Source: Acidobacteriaceae bacterium
GTDB lineage: Bacteria; Acidobacteriota; Terriglobia; Terriglobales; Acidobacteriaceae
Assembly: GCA_003151875.1 (NCBI GenBank)
Contig: PLYW01000014.1
Coordinates: 1-8,729, forward strand
Direction: 5' to 3'
Length of the DNA stretch: 8,729 bases
Program-made: the position numbers and the translations under genes
The notes under the pieces: model-generated
The model's database searches: none
Seen by the model: only the letters and a program-made list of their open reading frames with translations
What the model was told of the DNA's origin: nothing
Shown here: positions 1-6,920 of the stretch, piece by piece
How the letters are laid out: every line of letters begins with the position of its first letter
How positions within the stretch are numbered: position 1 is the first letter of the stretch

Positions 1-1890
1 ACGACGCTCGACACCAGTGATCCGCCATTCTGGAAGTGGTTCGCGGGCGGCAAAAACAACGACTCTTACAACTGAGTGGACCGGCATCTCGACAAGTACA
101 AGAACAAAGCGGCGATCATCTTTGTTCCGGAGCCGGAATCCGAGGCGCCCGTATCCCTCACCTACCGCGAACTCTATGTGCAAGTGAATGAATTCGCCGC
201 GCTGCTGCGCGATTTCTGTGGTCTGAAGGCTGGAGACCGCGTCACCGTTCATATGCCGATGGTCCCCGAGTTGCCGGTTACCATGCTGGCCTGCGCCCGA
301 CTGGGAGTGATTCACTCGGTGGTGTTTGGAGGCTTCAGCGGCGAGGCTTGCGGCATGCGCGCCGCCGATTCAGGCAGCCAGGTTCTGATTACCATGGATG
401 GCTACTATCGCAATGGCAAGTTGCTCGACCACAAAGCTGGCGCCGATATTGCGTTGAACATAGCCAAGAAGGAAGGCACGACCGTGGAGAAGGTCCTGGT
501 CTGGAGGCGTCACCCCGGCCAGAATGCGTCCGCTACACCGTTTGTGGAAGGGCGCGATTTCTGGGTTGACGAGATCCTGCCCAGATACTCAGGCGAAATC
601 GTTGCTCCCGTTCCCATGGATTCAGAAGCGCCGCTGTTTCTTATGTACACCAGCGGCAGCACCGGCAAGCCCAAAGGCTGTCAACACCGCACCGGCGGCT
701 ACCTCGCCTATGTGACGGGCTGCTCCAAATACATCCAGGACATCCATCCCGAAGATGTGTACTGGTGCATGGCCGACATCGGCTGGATCACCGGGCACTC
801 GTTTATTGTCTATGGACCTTTGGCCCTGGCCGCCACCAGCGTCATCTACGAAGGCGTCCCTACCTACCCCGACGCCGGCAGGGTATGGAGAATTGCCGAG
901 CGTCTGGATGTCAACATCTTCCACACCTCGCCTACGGCCATCCGCATGTTGCGCAAATCCGGTCACGATGAACCCACCAAATACAAGTACCATTTCAAGC
1001 ACATGACCACGGTGGGAGAACCCATCGAACCCGAGGTTTGGCGTTGGTATTACGAAACCGTGGGCAAGGGTGAAGCCGTGATTGTGGACACCTGGTGGCA
1101 AACCGAAAACGGAGGATTCCTGTGCAGCACTAAGCCGGCGCTGGATCCGATGAAGCCGGGAAGCGCGGGCCCAGGTGTGCCCGGCATCTACCCCATGATC
1201 TACGACGAGATGGGAGAGGAAGTGCATGCCGGTTCGGGCAAGGCGGGCAACATCTGCATTCGCAACCCTTGGCCGGGAATCATGCAAACCATTTGGGGTG
1301 ATCGCGAGCGCTTCGTCGCCCAGTACTATGCTAAATACTGCAAGGACACCAACAGCAAGAGGTGGCAGGACTGGCCATACTTTGCCGCGGACGGCGCCGT
1401 GCTGGCCGTGGATGGGTATTTCCGGATACTGGGACGCGTGGATGATGTCATCAACGTGGCGGGCCACCGCCTGGGCACCAAGGAAATCGAGTCAGCCTGC
1501 CTGACGGTTCCCGAAGTGGCCGAAGCGGCCGTGGTGCCGGTGGTGGACGAGATCAAAGGCCGCGTGCCCGAGGTCTATATCGTCCTGCAGCCGGATGTAC
1601 AGGCCAGCCAGGAGATTGTGGACAAGGTCAACCATGTCATTGAAACCATGATTGGCAAGATTGCCCGTCCACGCCGGATCCTGGTGGTTCCAGACATGCC
1701 AAAAACACGGTCCGGCAAGCTCATGCGGCGTATTCTGGCGGCCCTCTCCAACAACATGGCCACGGGAGATATCACCACCTTGGCCAATCCTGACGTAGTA
1801 GAATCGGTCCGGGTACTGGTCCAGGGCAAAGAGGCGGTAGTGCTGCAAGAGGGACCGGAAGACCTGAAGACATTCGGGGCAAACGAGTAG
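1..1890 (+). CDS. acs: Acetyl-CoA synthetase (acetate--CoA ligase, AMP-forming), 5'-truncated by the window edge and interrupted by an in-frame TGA
   Basis: The enzyme activates acetate with ATP and CoA, through acetyl-AMP, to acetyl-CoA, PPi and AMP in the cytoplasm. Reading frame 1 is open from base 1 and gives the end of the ACAS_N region (WKWFAGG, then SYN). It then meets TGA at 73-75 and continues as VDRHLDKYKNKAAIIF. Numbering from GTG 76, the ATP-binding motif YTSGSTGKPKG is at about residues 191-201. VDTWWQTE carries the Trp typical of acetate/propionate specificity. GRVDDVINVAGHRLGT is the hinge region, and PKTRSGK ends in Lys548, the catalytic lysine that Pat-type acetyltransferases modify in relatives. 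An insertion at about residues 418-436 (CKDTNSKRW) compared with E. coli Acs points to the long subfamily. Family members are about 650 residues, so some 35-50 are missing upstream. An automated caller would start at GTG 76, but that start has no Shine-Dalgarno sequence and omits conserved N-terminal sequence. The family assignment is very sure; whether the full protein is made is open. Confidence 0.95.
73..75 (+). other. In-frame TGA at the conserved Cys position of acs (recoding, nonsense mutation or sequence error)
   Basis: The frame reads SYN-TGA-VDRHL. E. coli Acs has NCLDRHL here, so the stop replaces a family Cys, one base away from TGC or TGT. Family-like protein lies on both sides with no frame change, which rules out an indel. 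The next codon is GTG, giving TGAGTG, so termination followed by reinitiation is formally possible. Readings to separate are UGA read as selenocysteine, a point nonsense mutation, an assembly error, and a gene split at the boundary between the N-terminal and AMP-binding domains. Confidence 0.75.
102..127 (+). promoter_or_regulatory. SECIS-like RNA hairpin just downstream of the acs TGA
   Basis: GAACAAAG (102-109) pairs perfectly with CTTTGTTC (120-127) around a 10-base loop, CGGCGATCAT. The loop starts 34 bases after the TGA and has G at its second position. As I recall it, the bacterial SECIS model asks for a stem of 4-16 bp, a loop of 3-14 nt with a G in its first two bases, and a loop about 16-37 nt after UGA; this element fits. 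A caution is that the stem lies in codons for the conserved residues NKAAIIF, so protein constraint explains part of the pairing. Chance pairing also remains possible. Confidence 0.35.
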
Positions 1891-1922
1891 GCCGGTCTCA
1901 CGTTACTTTCGCATTTAACCAG

Positions 1923-1950
1923 ACGGGGCGCGCCATGCGCCCCGTTTATT
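1923..1950 (+). terminator. Rho-independent terminator of acs
   Basis: A perfect 9-bp stem, ACGGGGCGC (1923-1931) with GCGCCCCGT (1937-1945), encloses a 5-base loop. It is followed by the T-rich stretch TTTATT, and lies 32 bases after the acs stop codon. The stem is very GC-rich and well placed, so acs probably ends its transcript here. Confidence 0.8.
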
Positions 1951-2018
1951 CTGTGGGTGAAAAGCTCCGGGTTCTTTCAGAGGGGGCCAGTTAAGGCCGC
2001 GTTATGCAGCTTTTCGCG

Positions 2019-2041
2019 TTGACAAGTGACAAGTATTACTT
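2019..2041 (+). promoter_or_regulatory. Candidate higBA promoter/operator: TTGACA box, tandem GACAAGT repeat and an 11-bp palindrome
   Basis: A consensus -35 hexamer TTGACA is at 2019-2024. Overlapping it are two adjacent copies of GACAAGT (2021-2034) and the perfect palindrome AAGTA-T-TACTT (2031-2041), which sits where the spacer and -10 would be. A good -10 at 16-17 bp is not obvious (TACGGT at 2042 is weak). HigA-type antitoxins normally repress their own promoter by binding inverted repeats there, so this is a plausible HigA operator. The assignment is inferred from position and symmetry. Confidence 0.4.
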
Positions 2042-2056
2042 TACGGTGGATTCCTG

Positions 2057-2227
2057 ACGATCAAGAACTTTAAACATCGAGGGTTGAAGCGGCTTTACGA
2101 GCGCGGCGACCCGCTTAAAGGCGGTTTGAGAGGGTTCTGGTCAGTGACGGTGCGTGCCAACTGGCGGATCATTTTCCGTTTTGATGGGGTTGATGCAGCC
2201 GACGTTGAAATGATTGATTATCACTAG
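2057..2227 (+). pseudogene. higB: Remnant of a HigB/RelE-superfamily toxin, with start codon lost and internal deletion
   Basis: The frame reads TIKNFKHRGLKRLYERGD, then PLKGGLRGFWSVTVRANWRI, then IFRFDGVDAADVEMIDYH and stop. The ends match HigB mRNA-interferase toxins, which typically open with M-I-x-S/N-F-K-H-K/R-G-L and end in DYH. The codon aligned with the initiator Met is ACG (2057-2059), one base from ATG. It has a GGTGGA ribosome-binding site 6 bases upstream (2045-2050). Only 56 codons remain against about 92 usual. The missing block of roughly 35 residues (the helical NPxHxxRLxxILxxLD and LPGYxLH part) lies between RGD and PLKG. The deletion is in frame, and the C-terminal beta-sheet part is intact. 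It ends 16 bases before higA. A CTG at 2054 could conceivably start a mini-protein, but the missing core argues that it is not an active RNase. Confidence 0.75.
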
Positions 2228-2243
2228 ATGGGAAGAAAACACC

Positions 2244-2528
2244 ATGCCCATGAAAAATCCTGTACATCCTGGCCGGATCGTCCGGCATGACTGTCTTGAG
2301 CCGTTAGGCCTGTCCGTGACCGAAGCTGCCAAGGCCCTCGGCGTAAGCCGTCAGGCCCTCAACAACGTAGTAAACGGCAAGGCCGGTATTAGCCCGGAGA
2401 TGGCCATTCGGCTAACCAAGGCGTTTGGCAGCACGCCGGAAATCTGGTTGCACATGCAGCTTGCCTATGACCTGTCTGCCGCCCGCAAGCGCGAAAGCAA
2501 GATCAAGGTGCAGCGGCAGGTCGCCTAG
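2244..2528 (+). CDS. higA: HigA-family antitoxin, XRE-type helix-turn-helix protein
   Basis: This is a 94-residue protein with the typical HigA opening (NPVHPGRIVRHDCLEPLGLS). A helix-turn-helix lies at about residues 23-62 (LSVTEAAKALGVSRQALNNV and the following helix). The family WLxMQxxYDL signature appears as WLHMQLAYDL. In intact systems it binds and neutralises the HigB RNase and represses the shared promoter. The start ATG at 2244 follows GGGAAGA by about 7 bases. ATG 2250 is an alternative, and an upstream in-frame TTG at 2214 would overlap the toxin's end and lacks family sequence. Its partner toxin just upstream looks inactivated, so this may be an orphan repressor, possibly kept to neutralise other HigB proteins (inference). 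The gene is convergent with the membrane-protein gene, with a 70-bp gap in which I see no strong terminator. Confidence 0.92.
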   Translation: MPMKNPVHPGRIVRHDCLEPLGLSVTEAAKALGVSRQALNNVVNGKAGISPEMAIRLTKAFGSTPEIWLHMQLAYDLSAARKRESKIKVQRQVA

Positions 2529-2598
2529 CTGCGTCGAGACGTGGAACAAACCCTCAAACGTCGTCTCTGATCGCGCCACTTTTGCCCGGACCTCACGC

Positions 2599-3597
2599 TT
2601 ACGCTGGCGGCGTTTCGAACTCGTTGAGTGGCGGCAAATCCGGCTCAGGCACCACGGTAGTTTCGATTGGTTCGATCACCTCTTCCGGCTGCGGCGTCGT
2701 GCAAGCCAACTCGGCGGGAAGCGCCTCGGCGTATTGCTTGTACCATGCAGTAGCGCTTGCCAGTTGCCACAGCCGGGCAGCCAACTGCGACACAATCACA
2801 AATTCCAGAAGGATTAACGTCGCCGGAATCGCGGTGGGGGGAAGCTTGGTCCAAATCAGTAAGCCGATGAGCAGCGGAATCGCTGCCACCAGACTGATGC
2901 GGAGATATATCCACAGGAGTGTTCCAAGGTGATGCAAGGTCATGTCGTACGCCATCCACACAGTGCGCCACATGCCGCTCTCGTTTTCGGCTACGGTTCG
3001 AACCTTCGCGATGTCGAACCACACTCGCACGATGACAGCCAGCAGCCCTAGCACGATAATGCCCGCCGCCAGAATCAGAAACCCAACCTGATCGGCAACT
3101 GCTTTATCTCCGAGGTATTCCGCCCAGCTTCTGACATCGCGATAAGCAAAGCGCAGAAGGGCGAACGGAACGAGCATGAATAATGCCAGGCGCACAAAAC
3201 GCCAGAAGAATGCACCCGAGGCGGCAAAGAAATCGCCGGTGTTGAGTCTGCGGTCCTGGCGAAAGACCTCTAGTATGCCTCCGCTGACGAACAGCACGAA
3301 CACAGCAAACAGGCATGCGCAGGCATATGCCGTGAATCTTGAGGGAAGGAAGTCTGCATCGGGCAGCCTTATCAGTTCGTAAAGCATGCCCAGATCGAAG
3401 CCCTTGACCAGTTGATTTCCGGCAAGGCTATACCCCAAAGCAGCATTCAGAGTCCTTGCCGCTCCCAGCGTGCCCAGCGCGCCGAGCACAACATTTACCG
3501 CGAACACCCACCACAAGATTTCCTGGCGCCGCCACAGCAGAGCGGCTCCGGCAGAGAGCAGTCCCTTACGTTGGCCGGCGATGTCGCCCGCTTTCAT
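2599..3597 (-). CDS. Six-helix integral membrane protein of unknown function, translationally coupled to an M1 peptidase
   Basis: I do not recognise a named family. The 332-residue product has about six hydrophobic segments, near residues 28-46, 88-110, 130-152, 170-192, 226-250 and 256-280. It ends in a Pro- and Glu-rich hydrophilic tail (about 293-332, with PQPEEVIEPIE). No catalytic motif is visible. I chose ATG at 3597 because it overlaps the peptidase stop as ATGA (3594-3597), the classical coupled arrangement. A TTG three codons upstream is possible but less likely. It is the last gene of a probable pfk-peptidase-membrane protein operon. The tight coupling suggests that peptidase and membrane protein are made in a fixed ratio and may work at the same membrane, but no function can be named from sequence alone. 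Confidence 0.85.
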   Translation of the reverse strand: MKAGDIAGQRKGLLSAGAALLWRRQEILWWVFAVNVVLGALGTLGAARTLNAALGYSLAGNQLVKGFDLGMLYELIRLPDADFLPSRFTAYACACLFAVFVLFVSGGILEVFRQDRRLNTGDFFAASGAFFWRFVRLALFMLVPFALLRFAYRDVRSWAEYLGDKAVADQVGFLILAAGIIVLGLLAVIVRVWFDIAKVRTVAENESGMWRTVWMAYDMTLHHLGTLLWIYLRISLVAAIPLLIGLLIWTKLPPTAIPATLILLEFVIVSQLAARLWQLASATAWYKQYAEALPAELACTTPQPEEVIEPIETTVVPEPDLPPLNEFETPPA

Positions 3598-5549
3598 GCC
3601 AGCCAACTCAGCATCTGCGCGAGGAATTGCGTGAGGAACATCCAGTAGGCCGCGATTTTTTCCGTTGCGCCCTTTTGCCGCTCGGTGGTGCGGCTGTTGT
3701 TGAGATAGTTGCTATCCATGGTGACTTTGTGGTCGGGATCGATCTCCACCGAAGCGACTTTCGCCTTCTTGTGGTAAACGTAGCGGACCCAGCGATCTTT
3801 GCCATCCCATTGCTCGCGGATGCTTTCTCCATTGTCGAACTTGACTTCGGCCGCAACCGGGAAGATGAAGTCCCCCTTACGGTGCAGGATGACTTGCGTC
3901 TCGTATATGGTCTCGCCTTTCTTCTCGGTCGCGTTTTCTTCGTACCAGTTCGTGGGATTGGAGTCGGCGCGCGCCACTTCGTAATCCAGTACAGGTGTCT
4001 CATAAGCTGCCTGCTCCCAATACCAGTTCAGGTCCTGGCGGGTAACTTCGTTGACCGTGTGCATGAAATCTTCCTGCGTGGGATGAGTGAACCGATACCG
4101 CAGAAAGTAAACGTGCAGCGCCTTCCGCAGCGCCTGCTCGCCGACGATGGCTTCCAACGTGGCAAGCATGGTTGCCGTCTTGCCGTAGCTGACGGCGCCG
4201 TAGGAGCCCATGCTCATGTCGGTGTAACTCGCCCGCGCCAGCGGGTCGAAGCCCGCATCTCCCAGGTAAAAGGATCTAAGTTCTTCACCGTCGCCCAATT
4301 GTGCTCCCAGCAGGTTCGTCGCGCTGGTGTTGTGGCCGAACAGGCTGTCCATCACCTTCACTTCGGTGTAGCTGTTAATGCCCTCGTCGAGCCAGGCATT
4401 CTCAAACTCGTTGGTGGCTACCATCCCGTACCAGTATTGATGGCCGAATTCATGCTCGGTTACGCCTTCCGGTTCGTGCCGCTCGCCTTTGGGAACGTAC
4501 CAGCTCGTGCCGCCGGTGATGAACGTCGGGTACTCCATACCTCCCGCCTCGCCAGCCCCGTGTGGCGGGTCAACCACGGTGAGTTGAGCATAAGGGTAGG
4601 GTCCGTACCGTTGGTCGAATTTCTCCATCGTGCCCCGGATGACATCCACATAGCGCTGCCACGAACTCTTGTGGCCGCTATACGTGAGCAGGCGAATTTT
4701 CACCCTCCCGACGCTGCCGTCAAACTGACTCTCGACAACTTTGAATTTCGAATCGGCGGTCCAGGCAAAATCATGCACATCTTCAGCGTGGTACGTGACC
4801 GTCTTGGTGCCGTTACCGTTATCGGTGTCGCTCGTCTGCACGCCGGTGGCGCCGATGACGTAATTCTTCGGCAAGGTGATCTTGACGTCATAGGTGCCGA
4901 AATCGGCAAAGAACTCGGTCATGGCGTGAAATTGGTGGCAGTTCCATTGGTCGTGCCACCAGACCCCGACTTTAGGAAACCATTGTCCGGCGAGCAGGAA
5001 GCTGCGCTTGTAGCCGGTGCGCGCGATCACTTCCGGGAAGGTCGCCTTGAATTTGATTTTGAACTGCACATCCTGGCCGGGCGCGACCGGGCGCGGCAAT
5101 CGCACTTCAAACACCGTCTTGTCGTCCGGGTTGCCATCATCCGGAGAGACGAACTTCATCTGCCGGGTGAGATCGCCCATGCCGGCGACCTCGAATGAGG
5201 TGATCTCATTGGAACCGTTGTCCTTCGGACCCCATTCTTCCAGGCTGCTGGTTCGGAAGTATCCATCACGATGCGCTTCCCGCACCCAGGTGGACTTCGG
5301 CTGGAATGCATTGAGATAAAGGTGAAAGGGAAAACGGTCGAGCGGTTGGCCAGTCAGGTTGCGATAGGTCAGCGTCTCGGTGGCATCAACGGTGTGCTTG
5401 GCAGGATCGTACTTCGCATCGATCTGGTAAGCCACGACCCGCTGCGACAGCGGCCCCGAAACTTTCGGAGCAAACGGGCCTTGCGCATTTGCCGAAGCGC
5501 AGCAAAGCACTCCGACCGCGAAAACAAACAGCGCTCGGTGACGTTGCAT
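3594..5549 (-). CDS. Secreted M1-family (gluzincin) metallopeptidase
   Basis: The 651-residue protein starts with a Sec signal peptide (basic MQRHR, hydrophobic core, predicted cleavage after SANA at about residue 22). It therefore acts outside the cytoplasm. The zinc site is complete: HEFGH at 366-370 gives the two His ligands and Glu367 the general base, and Glu389 in NAWLDEG is the third ligand, the HEXXH-X18-E spacing of clan MA M1 peptidases. GGMEYP at 336-341 is the substrate-binding counterpart of GXMEN, with Tyr for Asn, as in many bacterial M1 paralogues. Tyr455 in SYGKTATML is the likely catalytic Tyr. The N-terminal beta-domain (about 30-220) matches M1 architecture, and the extreme C-terminus is hydrophobic (YWMFLTQFLAQMLSWLA). 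ATG 5549 follows a GGGGAG ribosome-binding site by about 8 bases. It sits 30 bp after pfk and overlaps the next gene by 4 bp. Substrate unknown. Confidence 0.93.
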   Translation of the reverse strand: MQRHRALFVFAVGVLCCASANAQGPFAPKVSGPLSQRVVAYQIDAKYDPAKHTVDATETLTYRNLTGQPLDRFPFHLYLNAFQPKSTWVREAHRDGYFRTSSLEEWGPKDNGSNEITSFEVAGMGDLTRQMKFVSPDDGNPDDKTVFEVRLPRPVAPGQDVQFKIKFKATFPEVIARTGYKRSFLLAGQWFPKVGVWWHDQWNCHQFHAMTEFFADFGTYDVKITLPKNYVIGATGVQTSDTDNGNGTKTVTYHAEDVHDFAWTADSKFKVVESQFDGSVGRVKIRLLTYSGHKSSWQRYVDVIRGTMEKFDQRYGPYPYAQLTVVDPPHGAGEAGGMEYPTFITGGTSWYVPKGERHEPEGVTEHEFGHQYWYGMVATNEFENAWLDEGINSYTEVKVMDSLFGHNTSATNLLGAQLGDGEELRSFYLGDAGFDPLARASYTDMSMGSYGAVSYGKTATMLATLEAIVGEQALRKALHVYFLRYRFTHPTQEDFMHTVNEVTRQDLNWYWEQAAYETPVLDYEVARADSNPTNWYEENATEKKGETIYETQVILHRKGDFIFPVAAEVKFDNGESIREQWDGKDRWVRYVYHKKAKVASVEIDPDHKVTMDSNYLNNSRTTERQKGATEKIAAYWMFLTQFLAQMLSWLA

Positions 5550-5579
5550 CGCTGGTCTCCCCGAAATTCCGTGCTGTGG

Positions 5580-6641
5580 TTACTTATTCACCGGGACCGC
5601 AGGAATGGGATCGATCAATCCCATGGCGACTTCCACCAGTTCCGGATCGACAGGGCGGGTTTTGTGGATGGCATCTATCAGCGGGATGGTGACAATGTCC
5701 GTTCCGCGGAGCGCGACCATCACCCCGAATTCGCCTTTGTGGACCTGGTCGATGGCGCCGATTCCGTAACGCGAGGCCAGCACCCGATCGAAAGCGCTGG
5801 GCGTACCTCCGCGCTGGATGTGGCCGAGAACGACGTTGCGGGTCTCCAGCCCGGTGCGGTGTTCGATTTCGTTCGCCAGGATCTGGCCGATGCCGCCCAG
5901 ACGCACATGACCAAACTCGTCTTTGCCCATGTCGGTGACCACCGGCGCGTTGCCATCCTTGGCGAACTTCGCGCCTTCCGCCACCACGATGATGCTGAAG
6001 TAACGGCCGCGCGCATGGCGCATGCGAATGCGCTCGGCAACTTCTTCGATGTCGAAGGGACGCTCGGGAATAAGAATGACGTCCGCCCCGCCGGCGATCC
6101 CGCTGTACATGGCGATCCAACCCGAGTCGCGGCCCATCACTTCGACTACCATCACGCGCTGATGCGCTTCCGCGGTGGTATGCACGCGATCAATGGCTTC
6201 AGTCGCGGTGTTCACCGCGGTGTCGAAACCAAAACAGAAGTCGGTCCCCATCAGGTCGTTGTCGATGGTCTTGGGAACGCCCACCACCTTCAAACCCACT
6301 TCGTACATGCGCTGGGCCACGCTCATGGTGTCGTCTCCGCCGATGGCGACCAGAGCTTCCACACGGTTGGCCCGCAGGACTTCCATGCAGTGCTGCAATC
6401 CGCCTTCGCGCTTGGCCGGGTTGGTCCGCGAGGTGCGCAGGATGGTGCCTCCCCGCGGCAGAATGCCCGAGATCGCATCCATGTCCACGTCCATGGTCTT
6501 GTTCTCGTAAACGCCCCGCCATCCTTCCATGAAGCCGACAAACTCGTCGTCATAGTGCATGATGCCTTTGCGCACCACCGCGCGGATGACGGCGTTCAGT
6601 CCGGGGCAGTCGCCGCCGCCGGTTAAAATCCCGATTCTCAT
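5580..6641 (-). CDS. pfkA: 6-phosphofructokinase, PPi-type by active-site signature
   Basis: The protein transfers phosphate to fructose 6-phosphate to give fructose 1,6-bisphosphate in glycolysis; with PPi the reaction is reversible. Its 353 residues fit a single-domain bacterial enzyme. Visible motifs are TGGGDCPGLNAVIR (7-20, phosphate donor loop), GGDDT (101-105), PKTIDND (123-129, with catalytic Asp127), MGRDSG (169-174) and PERPFD (192-197). E. coli ATP-PfkA has Gly104 and Gly124. Here Asp104 and Lys124 are the pair known to block ATP and favour pyrophosphate, so PPi is the predicted donor, although mixed (group III) enzymes exist. ATG 6641 starts the conserved MRIGILTGGGD and follows GAGGGG by about 12 bases. 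The frame stays open far upstream, but that part lies antisense to ruvC and is not family sequence. It is the first gene of the minus-strand set. Confidence 0.93.
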   Translation of the reverse strand: MRIGILTGGGDCPGLNAVIRAVVRKGIMHYDDEFVGFMEGWRGVYENKTMDVDMDAISGILPRGGTILRTSRTNPAKREGGLQHCMEVLRANRVEALVAIGGDDTMSVAQRMYEVGLKVVGVPKTIDNDLMGTDFCFGFDTAVNTATEAIDRVHTTAEAHQRVMVVEVMGRDSGWIAMYSGIAGGADVILIPERPFDIEEVAERIRMRHARGRYFSIIVVAEGAKFAKDGNAPVVTDMGKDEFGHVRLGGIGQILANEIEHRTGLETRNVVLGHIQRGGTPSAFDRVLASRYGIGAIDQVHKGEFGVMVALRGTDIVTIPLIDAIHKTRPVDPELVEVAMGLIDPIPAVPVNK

Positions 6642-6734
6642 GTTCGGCAGTACCCCTCTACAGAGATAGTAAAGCCATCGCGAGATTTCTGCATTCGGGA
6701 GTACGCTGTCGCGGGTGCTCAGTCGAAAATCGTT

Positions 6735-6761
6735 CACCACGGAGACACGGAGGACACGGAG
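6735..6761. repeat. CACGGAG short-repeat cluster (three copies)
   Basis: CACGGAG occurs at 6738-6744, 6746-6752 and 6755-6761, spaced 8 and 9 bases apart, preceded by TTCAC. On the minus strand it reads as repeated CTCCGTG. I recall near-identical intergenic clusters scattered through genomes of many unrelated environmental bacteria, where they give rise to spurious predicted peptides of the LRVLRVSVV type. Function and mode of spread are unknown to me. Confidence 0.7.
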
Positions 6762-6892
6762 TTTGTGTAAGAAGTTGGATTCGCGCATGAGGACGAGACC
6801 GTCGGCGTCCCGGCGATCGTAAACGCGTTTTTCAACTGGTTTACCAGCCTGCTGCCTGCTTCGATTTGCATGGCTGAATCCGCTGTCGCTCC

Positions 6893-6901
6893 TGCTACAC
6901 T
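6893..6901 (+). promoter_or_regulatory. Probable extended -10 promoter of ruvC
   Basis: TGCTACACT fits the extended -10 pattern TG-N-TATAAT with four of six core matches. No good -35 lies 16-18 bp upstream, which extended -10 promoters tolerate. Transcription would begin near 6908, about 13 bases before the ATG at 6921. This agrees with the start chosen for ruvC and would exclude the upstream in-frame ATG at 6870. Confidence 0.4.
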
Positions 6902-6920
6902 CGCCACAGGCTGGAAGCTC

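Larger units (their letters stand above)
6642..6920 (+). other. Divergent intergenic spacer between pfk and ruvC
   Basis: This 279-bp gap holds both divergent promoters. I see no supported gene in it. It contains the CACGGAG repeat cluster (6735-6761), a small palindrome CTGGT-TT-ACCAG (6836-6847) and the likely ruvC -10 element (6893-6901). For pfk on the minus strand only a weak TACTAT-like -10 is visible, without a convincing -35. Short open frames across the spacer on both strands look like chance. Confidence 0.6.

Noticed and set aside
622..1467. 281-codon minus-strand frame inside acs
   Set aside because: Antisense shadow of the highly conserved acs core.
1910..2010. Integron attC-like ends (GCATTTAAC near 1910, GCGTTATGC near 2001) flanking the region before higBA
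   Set aside because: The right end only loosely fits GTTRRRY, and I could not find the required internal paired arms; most of the interval is the acs terminator.
2536..2567. GAGACG/CGTCTC inverted repeat between the convergent higA and membrane-protein genes
   Set aside because: Only 6 bp with a 20-base loop and no T-tract, so too weak to call a terminator.
3456..5198. 580-codon open frame on the + strand antisense to the M1 peptidase
   Set aside because: It mirrors a gene with complete catalytic motifs; long antisense frames are expected from GC-rich codon usage, and the translation has no recognisable domain.
5271..6626. 451-codon open frame on the + strand antisense to pfk and the start of the peptidase gene
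   Set aside because: Shadow of two well-supported minus-strand genes; the product is His- and Arg-rich with no family resemblance.
6836..6847. Palindrome CTGGT-TT-ACCAG upstream of ruvC as an operator
   Set aside because: Short and isolated, with no known matching regulator motif; mentioned only as part of the spacer.
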